A DNA stretch of 64,000 bases. Origin: CBDAQD01 sp965275905. Its GTDB lineage: Bacteria; Pseudomonadota; Alphaproteobacteria; Rhizobiales; JAJFHC01. Position numbers and translations under genes: made by a program. Under the pieces are notes generated by a model. That model had not been told where the DNA came from. It saw only the letters and a program-made list of their open reading frames with translations, and ran no database searches. Location of the stretch: the NCBI GenBank assembly GCA_965275905.1, contig CBDHYJ010000077.1, positions 76,773 through 140,772 of the forward strand, given 5' to 3'. Positions 59,185 through 64,000 of the stretch are shown here, in pieces (within the stretch, counting starts at the first letter, position 1; each line of letters opens with the position of its first letter).

Positions 59185-59466
59185 CCCCGCACTTGACGCG
59201 GGGTCCAGCGTCACACGCCGTGTCCCGGTTCCGGGCTGGATGCCGGGTCAGGCTCAACGAGACAAAAAGAAAATGTCTCCCCGCACTTGATGCGGGGTCC
59301 AGCGTCACACACCGTGTCCCGGTTCCCGGCTGGATGCCGGGTCAAGCCCGGCAAGACAAAGAGAGGATGTCACCACGCACTTGATGCGGGGGCCAGCGTC
59401 ACACACGGTCACCCGGTTTTCCGCTGGATGCCGGGTCAAGCCCGGCATGACAAAAGGAAAGTGTCA
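59185..59466. repeat. Tandem array of three 94-bp stem-loop units
   Basis: Units begin at 59185, 59279 and 59373 with exact 94-base spacing, each CCCCGCACTTGA(C/T)GCGGGG (third: CCACGC), TCCAGCGTCACAC, CTGGATGCCGGGTCA and GACAAA-ATGTC. Each carries two hairpins (CCCCGC/GCGGGG and GCCGGG/CCCGGC). A partial unit precedes at about 59140-59184. The apparent ORFs here are frames through the repeat and are not genes. There are no variable spacers, so it is not CRISPR. Confidence 0.85.
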
Positions 59467-59529
59467 CCGTTCCCCGGTTTTCCGAAGGACAGACCGGGGC
59501 CGCAAAGAATATGGGACTGAGTTCGGAAC

Positions 59530-59612
59530 GGTCCCGGACAGCCCATTCGGGCTTCCGGGAAACACGGTCCCGGATCTGCGAGGCACCGCTTCGCGCTGCA
59601 TCGCGTCCGGGA
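59530..59612. repeat. Two dispersed GC hairpin repeats upstream of the FAH-family stop
   Basis: CCCGGACAGCCCATTCGGGC with TTCCGGG (59533-59559) is the inverted relative of 44196-44234. ACGGTCCCGGATCTGCGAGG through CGTCCGGGAAAC (59564-59612) matches 40328-40380. They may act as the terminator of the minus-strand gene ending at 59627. Confidence 0.65.
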
Positions 59613-59626
59613 AACGACGGCGTGGA

Positions 59627-60313
59627 TCAGTCGACCCGGACCTCGAGGTCGCCGATGCCGTCGACATGGCCGTGCAGGACGTCGCCGCGCTCGACAGGAC
59701 CGACGCCTGAGGGCGTGCCGGACATGATCAGGTCGCCGGGCGCCAGCTCGAAGTAGCGCGACAGGTAGGAGATCATCTCCGGGACCTTCCAGATCAACTG
59801 GTTGAGATCACCCTCCTGGCGGACTTCGCCGTTGACCTTGAGCCAGATGGCGCCGCTGTCGGGATGGCCGATCTCGCTCGCGGGCACGATTCCACCGATC
59901 GGAGCCGACTGCTCGAACGCCTTGCCGATTTCCCAGGGCCGGCCGGCCTTCTTCATCTGCCCCTGCAGGTCGCGCCTGGTCATGTCGAGAGCCACGGCAT
60001 AGCCAAAGACACAGCCAAGCGCGTCCTCCACGGCGATGTCCGTGCCGCCCTTGCGCAGGCAGGCCACGCTCTCGATCTCGTGGTGCACGTCGCTGGTCTG
60101 GGGCGGATAGGGAAAGACGCCACTGCTGTTCAGGTTGTCCGGATTCTTCTGGAAGAAAAACGGATCCTCCTTGAGAGGATCATGCCCCATTTCGATGGCA
60201 TGGGCCGCATAATTGCGCCCGACGCAGTACACCCGGCGGACCGGGAAAACCGCATTCGTTCCGACTACGGGAATGGTCGCGACGGGGGGCGGCGCAATCA
60301 CAAAATCCGTCAT
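59627..60313 (-). CDS. Fumarylacetoacetate hydrolase family protein (fumarylpyruvate hydrolase-like)
   Basis: This 228-residue FAH-fold hydrolase has VYCVGRNYAAHAIEMGHD near residue 28, HHEIESVACLRKGG (metal-binding Glu residues), FGYAVALDMTRRDLQGQMKKAGRPWEIGKAFEQSAPIGG, and MISYLSRYFELAPGDLIMSGTPSGVGPVERGDVL. The short length and sequence fit fumarylpyruvate hydrolases or acylpyruvases that cleave beta-diketo acids from gentisate-type ring cleavage. GGAGG lies before ATG 60313. It is divergent from a FadR-type regulator, which probably controls it. No gentisate dioxygenase is present in the window. Confidence 0.87.
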   Translation of the reverse strand: MTDFVIAPPPVATIPVVGTNAVFPVRRVYCVGRNYAAHAIEMGHDPLKEDPFFFQKNPDNLNSSGVFPYPPQTSDVHHEIESVACLRKGGTDIAVEDALGCVFGYAVALDMTRRDLQGQMKKAGRPWEIGKAFEQSAPIGGIVPASEIGHPDSGAIWLKVNGEVRQEGDLNQLIWKVPEMISYLSRYFELAPGDLIMSGTPSGVGPVERGDVLHGHVDGIGDLEVRVD

Positions 60314-60377
60314 TCTTACCTCCGCTGACTGGATCCTTGGTCTTCTTCTTAGACTCCAAAACGCTACAGATCAATCG

Positions 60378-60467
60378 CAACCAATACAAGTTTTTGTACA
60401 AATTGGTGTTGAAGATGGGGATTGATCGGCATATGATCCAGAAATATCATCATATTGGTCAACCAAT
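60378..60467. promoter_or_regulatory. Four ACCAAT boxes in the divergent promoter region
   Basis: ACCAAT occurs at 60380-60385 and 60462-60467, and its complement ATTGGT at 60402-60407 and 60454-60459. They form two inverted pairs, one of which is TTGGTCAACCAA (60455-60466). They flank the region where both divergent promoters must lie and are candidate sites for the FadR-type regulator. Confidence 0.45.
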
Positions 60468-61171
60468 TCGGACCCAATTTCGTGCTGACAAAACCGGAAC
60501 CCTCCGAACGGGAAGAAGCCATCACGCAGGTTCGCGAAATGATCGCGGCCGGCCAGTACTCCCCCGGCGACCGGCTGCCTCCGGAACGCGAGCTGATCGA
60601 GCATCTGGGGCTGTCGCGCACGATGCTGCGCCGCGCGCTCGAGATTCTGGAGCGCGAGGGCGCGATCTGGCGCCATGTCGGGAAGGGCACGTTCGTGGCC
60701 AGTCACGGGAGTTCGGCGGGGACCGGCGACCTGGCGGAACTGAGCCGGCAGGTCACTCCGGTCAAGATGATGCGGGCCCGGCTCAGCGTTGAACCCGCCA
60801 TCGCGCGGGAAGCCGCGATGAACGCGTCCGGCGAGGCGATCACGCGCATGAAACTCGCCAAGGAACGCGCCCAGTCGGCCTCGACCTGGACCGACTACGA
60901 GACACATGACGATCTGTTCCACAGATCGATCGCCGAGGCCACGGACAACATCCTGCTGCTGACCCTGTTCGACCAGCTCAACCAGGTCCGCCGGGCGGTG
61001 GCCTGGGGCAACGTGGTGCGAAGTTCGGAACGGCCGGCCCGGGATCATTCCAGCTTTACACAACACGACAGGATTGCCGCGGCGATCGAAGGGCGCGACC
61101 CGGCGGAAGCGCATGACGCCATGCGCGAGCATATCCGGTCCGTTGCCACCCGCCTGTTCGAGGAGGTTTAG
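60455..61171 (+). CDS. FadR/FCD subfamily GntR regulator
   Basis: This regulator has a GntR winged helix (residues 18-80, REEAITQVREMIAAGQYSPGDRLPPERELIEHLGLSRTMLRRALEILEREGAIWRHVGKGTFV) and a helical FCD ligand domain (about 95-225), with metal-type His/Asp residues in DYETHDDLFHRSIAEATDN and HDRIAAAIEGRDPAEAHDAMREHI. The start is uncertain: TTG 60455 lies inside a palindrome, so GTG 60482 (229 residues) may be the true start. Neither has a good ribosome site. It is followed 90 bases on by the transporter genes, and may control both them and the FAH-family gene. Confidence 0.85.
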   Translation: MVNQFGPNFVLTKPEPSEREEAITQVREMIAAGQYSPGDRLPPERELIEHLGLSRTMLRRALEILEREGAIWRHVGKGTFVASHGSSAGTGDLAELSRQVTPVKMMRARLSVEPAIAREAAMNASGEAITRMKLAKERAQSASTWTDYETHDDLFHRSIAEATDNILLLTLFDQLNQVRRAVAWGNVVRSSERPARDHSSFTQHDRIAAAIEGRDPAEAHDAMREHIRSVATRLFEEV

Positions 61172-61261
61172 GTTCAGACAGTTCCCGCACGGATCAGAAC
61201 AAAACATGCAATCTGGAGAGACCGTGCACGGAGTATCGAAATGTTTTCAGGGAGGAGTCAG

Positions 61262-62233
61262 ATGAAGACAGTGATACGACATCTTACAATTGCGTTTGCC
61301 GCAATTTTCATGGCGGCGAGCCTGGCCGTAACGAGCGCACAGGCCGCCAAGGTCAGGATTGCACTTGCCGAAACGCCGTCAGACGAACTGGCCGCGTTCT
61401 TCGTGGCGCTCGACCGCGCCAAGGCCATGGGGCTCGACTACGAGTGGACCGCCTTCTCCGACGAGGAACTGGCGATCCAGGCCGTGCTCAGCGGCCAGAT
61501 GGACATCGGTTTCGGTACGCCCTACGCAGCGATGCAGAAGTCCAAGGCGCCGATCCGGATCATCTTCCAGTTGTCCAAGCTGAAGTTTTTCCCCGTCACA
61601 TCGAAGAAGTACAGCAAGCTTGAAGACCTGAACGGCCAGCCGATCCTGCTGCACTCTCGCGGCGGCGGCACGGACTCGATCGCCAACGTGATCGAGGACA
61701 AGCTCAGCATCAAGTTCGGCAAGCGGTCCTATGTGCCGGGTTCGGCCAACCGCATCGTGGCGCTGATCGCGGGCCAGACCGACGCGACCATCGTCGACCT
61801 CGCCAACAAGAACAAGCTGGTCAAACAGCAGGGCGACAAGTTCAACGTGCTGCCCATGTTCGAGGTCGACGCGTCCGACGAGGCGCTGTTCGCCAATCTC
61901 GACTGGATCAAGGCCAACGAGAAGGACGTCGGCATCTTCGTCAAGGCGCTCCTGAGCGTCTATCGCGACATGGCCAAGGACCCGACCATCATCCGCAAGG
62001 AAACCAAGGCGGACGGGCCGATCGGCCAGCTTCCGAAGGAGATCCTCGACGGACTCGACGGCTTCTACAAGGACGCGGTCGCGGGCGGTCTCTATGACGC
62101 CGACGGCGGCGGACGCAAGGCTGCCAAGGCCGACATGGAGTGGTACTCCGCTGCCGGCCAGTTGAAAGGCGACCCGGGTTCGCTCAACATCGAGGACTTC
62201 TGGTACCTCGCGCCGCTCGACGCGGCCAAGTAA
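61262..62233 (+). CDS. NitT/TauT-type ABC transporter substrate-binding protein
   Basis: The 323-residue binding protein has a Sec signal peptide (MKTVIRHLTIAFAAIFMAASLAVTSAQAA, cleavage near residue 29). Its mature domain is of the NMT1/SsuA class (VRIALAETPSDELAAFFVALDRAKAMGLDYEWTAFSDEELAIQAVLSGQMDIGFGTPYAAMQ). Relatives bind sulfonates, nitrate, pyrimidine precursors or aromatic acids. ATG 61262 has GGGAGGAG 5-8 bases upstream, so the in-frame reading from 61241 is rejected. A strong hairpin separates it from the permease gene. The ligand is unknown. Confidence 0.9.
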   Translation: MKTVIRHLTIAFAAIFMAASLAVTSAQAAKVRIALAETPSDELAAFFVALDRAKAMGLDYEWTAFSDEELAIQAVLSGQMDIGFGTPYAAMQKSKAPIRIIFQLSKLKFFPVTSKKYSKLEDLNGQPILLHSRGGGTDSIANVIEDKLSIKFGKRSYVPGSANRIVALIAGQTDATIVDLANKNKLVKQQGDKFNVLPMFEVDASDEALFANLDWIKANEKDVGIFVKALLSVYRDMAKDPTIIRKETKADGPIGQLPKEILDGLDGFYKDAVAGGLYDADGGGRKAAKADMEWYSAAGQLKGDPGSLNIEDFWYLAPLDAAK

Positions 62234-62247
62234 GAGGGGTGGTGGCA

Positions 62248-62273
62248 GCCGCGGAGCCCCCGGGCTCCGCGGC
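62248..62273 (+). terminator. GC hairpin between binding-protein and permease genes
   Basis: GCCGCGGAGCC (62248-62258) and GGCTCCGCGGC (62263-62273) make a perfect 11-bp stem with a 4-base loop. It is placed exactly as the hairpin at 4307-4343 in the peptide operon. No U tract. It probably protects or limits the transcript rather than ending it fully. Confidence 0.6.
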
Positions 62274-62295
62274 ATCCGACCGGACCGAGACGCCA

Positions 62296-63075
62296 ATGGA
62301 TCAGTCAAGACCCATCATCAGCAGATCGCTCGCTCTCAAGGTGCTGTCGGCGGTAATCGTATTCGGCGCCTGGGAAATCGCCGGCCGTGTGCCTGTGAGC
62401 TACGCCTTCCCGACGTTCTTCGAGTCCATGGCGGCGATGGTCACGCTCACGCTCGACGGCACCATGTTCACGGCATACGCCGAGACGCTGAAACCGCTCG
62501 TTGTGGGTGTCATCATTTCCGCATTTCTCGGCATCGGTGTCGGCCTGTGGATCGGCCTCAGCACAAAGTTCGACTGGCTGTTCTCGCCGATCTTCATCGT
62601 CATGCAGTCGGCACCGCTGGCCGCGCTCATTCCGCTGCTGGTCATGGCGTACGGGATCGGCCTTACGTCCAAGGTGTTCGTGGTCTGCATCATGGCCATG
62701 CCCGTGATCGTGCTGAACACGGCGGGCGCGGTCCGGAACACCCCCTCATCGCTCAAGGAAATGGGACGCTCGTTCCTCGGAACCGAGCGGGACATCATCC
62801 TCAAGATCATCATCCCGGCCGCCTCGCCGATCATTTTCGCCGGGCTCAGGCTCGGCATCTCGGCAGGCTTCATCGGCGCCATCCTGTCGGAACTGAAGAT
62901 CACGCCCACCGGCGTCGGCGACATCATCACCTACAGCCGTTCGATTGCCGACTACCCGAGCATGTATGCGGCCATCTTCTCGATCATCCTGCTGGCGGTT
63001 CTTTTCCTGAACCTGCTCGAGAAGATCGAACTCGCCCTATTCAGAGGAAACAACCGTGGCTATGCCTCAGAGTAA
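62296..63075 (+). CDS. NitT/TauT-type ABC transporter permease
   Basis: This 259-residue permease has about six helices: VLSAVIVFGAWEIAGRV, PLVVGVIISAFLGIGVGLWIGL, IVMQSAPLAALIPLLVMAYGIGLTSKVFVVCIMAMPVIVLNTAGAV. The EAA coupling loop is SSLKEMGRSFLGTERDIILKIIIPAASPIIFAGLRLGISAGFIGAIL. ATG 62296 is the start; the longer frame reading from 62140 lies inside the binding-protein gene. The next gene overlaps its end by 20 bases. Confidence 0.9.
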   Translation: MDQSRPIISRSLALKVLSAVIVFGAWEIAGRVPVSYAFPTFFESMAAMVTLTLDGTMFTAYAETLKPLVVGVIISAFLGIGVGLWIGLSTKFDWLFSPIFIVMQSAPLAALIPLLVMAYGIGLTSKVFVVCIMAMPVIVLNTAGAVRNTPSSLKEMGRSFLGTERDIILKIIIPAASPIIFAGLRLGISAGFIGAILSELKITPTGVGDIITYSRSIADYPSMYAAIFSIILLAVLFLNLLEKIELALFRGNNRGYASE

Positions 63076-63862
63076 GATCGAACTCGTGCAAGACGATCAT
63101 CCCGCTCCGGAAATTGCGGTTTCCGCGCGCAACATCTCCAAGACATATGGCGAGGTGGAAGCGCTGCGCGACCTGTCGCTGGAGTTCCCCAAGGGCCAGC
63201 TCACGTCGCTGCTCGGTCCGTCCGGCTGCGGCAAGACCACGCTGCTGAAGATCATCGCAGGGCTGCTTGAACCCAACTCCGGCCAGGTCGAGGTCAACGG
63301 CCAGCCGGTCACGGGACCGGGACCGGACCGCGCCTTCGTGTTCCAGGACTTCGCGCTGCTGCCCTGGGCGAGCGTCATGCGCAACGTCTCCTTCGGGCTC
63401 GAACTGCGCGGCATGCCGAAGTCGGAGCGCGAGGACATCGCGCAGAAGTACATCAACGACGTCGGCCTGACCGGTTTCGAGAACAGCTATCCGCACGAGC
63501 TTTCCGGCGGCATGCGCCAGCGGGTCGGGCTGGCGCGCGCGCTCGCCGTCGACGCCCAGGTGCTGCTGATGGACGAACCGTTTTCCGCCGTTGACGAGCA
63601 GACCCGGCGCAAGTTCCAGGAGGACCTGCTGGGCCTCGTGCAGAACGAGAACAAGTCCTTCATCTTCGTGACCCACTCGATCGAGGAAGCGGTCTACGTA
63701 TCGGACCAGATCGCGATCCTGCTGCCGCGCCCGAGCCGGGTGTCCGAGATCATCCGGCCGTCGGGTTTTCGCGACAAGGGCACGGACAACATTCGCCGGG
63801 ACCCGGAGTATCTCGACATTGTCGACCGTATCTGGGCCTCGCTGCGCAGCTATGTGGAGTAG
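63056..63862 (+). CDS. NitT/TauT-type ABC transporter ATPase
   Basis: This 268-residue ATPase has Walker A LLGPSGCGKTTLLKIIAGLLEPNSG, Q-loop FQDFALLPWASVMRNVSFGLELRG, signature LSGGMRQRVGLARALAVDAQVLLMDEPFSAVDEQTR and H-loop FVTHSIEEAVYVSDQIAIL. These are typical of SsuB/TauB/NrtD. GTG 63056 has AGAGGA upstream; ATG 63062 is the alternative. It overlaps the permease gene, and a second permease follows 6 bases after its stop. Confidence 0.93.
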   Translation: MAMPQSKIELVQDDHPAPEIAVSARNISKTYGEVEALRDLSLEFPKGQLTSLLGPSGCGKTTLLKIIAGLLEPNSGQVEVNGQPVTGPGPDRAFVFQDFALLPWASVMRNVSFGLELRGMPKSEREDIAQKYINDVGLTGFENSYPHELSGGMRQRVGLARALAVDAQVLLMDEPFSAVDEQTRRKFQEDLLGLVQNENKSFIFVTHSIEEAVYVSDQIAILLPRPSRVSEIIRPSGFRDKGTDNIRRDPEYLDIVDRIWASLRSYVE

Positions 63863-63868
63863 CGGTCA

Positions 63869-64000
63869 GTGAAGCTCTTCGGCTACCAGCTTCCGGGCAT
63901 GTCGTCCCTCATCCTGTGGGGCCTGATCTGGGAAATCGTCGGCCGGCTCGGCGTCACCTTCTTCGTGCCGCCGCTGTCGGAGGTCGTGCACACCCTGATC
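63869..64000 (+). CDS. Second ABC permease, partial at the window edge
   Basis: Forty-four codons from GTG 63869 to the end of the window read MKLFGYQLPGMSSLILWGLIWEIVGRLGVTFFVPPLSEVVHTLI. This is the start of a NitT/TauT-type permease (first helix, then the FxPPxxxV segment typical of SsuC/TauC). It lies 6 bases behind the ATPase gene, implying a heteromeric permease pair with the 62296-63075 product. The rest is outside the window. Confidence 0.75.
   Translation, partial: MKLFGYQLPGMSSLILWGLIWEIVGRLGVTFFVPPLSEVVHTLI

Noticed and set aside
59185..59466. CRISPR array
   Set aside because: Units are 94 bases and directly joined with no variable spacers, and no cas genes are present.
59193..59520. 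Small ORFs reading PGQARQDK-like sequence
   Set aside because: These are frames through tandem stem-loop repeats; they repeat the same residues and lack start signals.

Overview
The window is GC-rich, dense with genes and bacterial. Twin-arginine-type leaders, abundant ABC importers, FAD/GcvT demethylase-like proteins, an MttB-type methyltransferase and short stem-loop intergenic repeats point to a heterotrophic alphaproteobacterium (inference from content only; there is no rRNA or marker gene to place it). Four otherwise intact genes are each broken by tiny indels: near 7428 and 7876 in one ATPase gene, near 42340 and near 50871. Base-calling errors in a draft or metagenome assembly are therefore at least as likely as real pseudogenes. 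I saw no tRNA, rRNA, CRISPR array, replication origin or complete prophage.

Layout. 84-8055: a peptide-use operon (M20 amidohydrolase, Xaa-Pro-type amidohydrolase, Dpp/Opp-type importer). 8064-14940: small single genes, including DUF2461, TfoX-N, glyoxalase-like and GST proteins, an ECF42-type sigma factor with its DGPF partner, an ArsR/SRPBCC/DUF899 group under twin palindromic operators, and a 3-hydroxybenzoate 6-hydroxylase-like monooxygenase. 29109-14974 (minus strand): a 13-gene, mostly overlapping operon with a GntR/UTRA regulator, a branched-chain-type ABC importer interrupted by a small inverted-repeat element, an aconitase-family hydratase pair, an isocitrate-lyase-family lyase, HyuA/HyuB, an isochorismatase-fold protein lacking the nucleophilic Cys, and a flavin dehydrogenase. 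It looks like a complete import-and-degrade pathway for a small cyclic amide or unsaturated dicarboxylic acid that I cannot name. A divergent tautomerase-NTF2 fusion lies beside its regulator.

29861-40047: a TPR protein, two DUF4166 proteins with a DCC protein and a GbsR-like regulator that is probably translated from a leaderless mRNA, a YdeI-like protein, a periplasmic copper amine oxidase, PdxH, a membrane protein and a Tat-exported aldo/keto reductase. 40399-52858: a methylated-amine or betaine module with a class III aminotransferase, an MttB-like methyltransferase, a sulfotransferase, a LysR regulator, a molybdopterin oxidoreductase and two paralogous FAD/GcvT demethylases.

52859-54735: an AT-rich insert with an unfamiliar 526-residue peptidoglycan-binding protein, followed by a duplicated 3-prime scrap of the demethylase gene. 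55197-58425: the threonine-to-glycine operon kbl-xre-tdh. 58426-59626: a GIY-YIG protein and a 94-bp tandem stem-loop array. 59627-64000: a fumarylacetoacetase-family hydrolase divergent from a FadR-type regulator, then a NitT/TauT-type importer that runs off the window.
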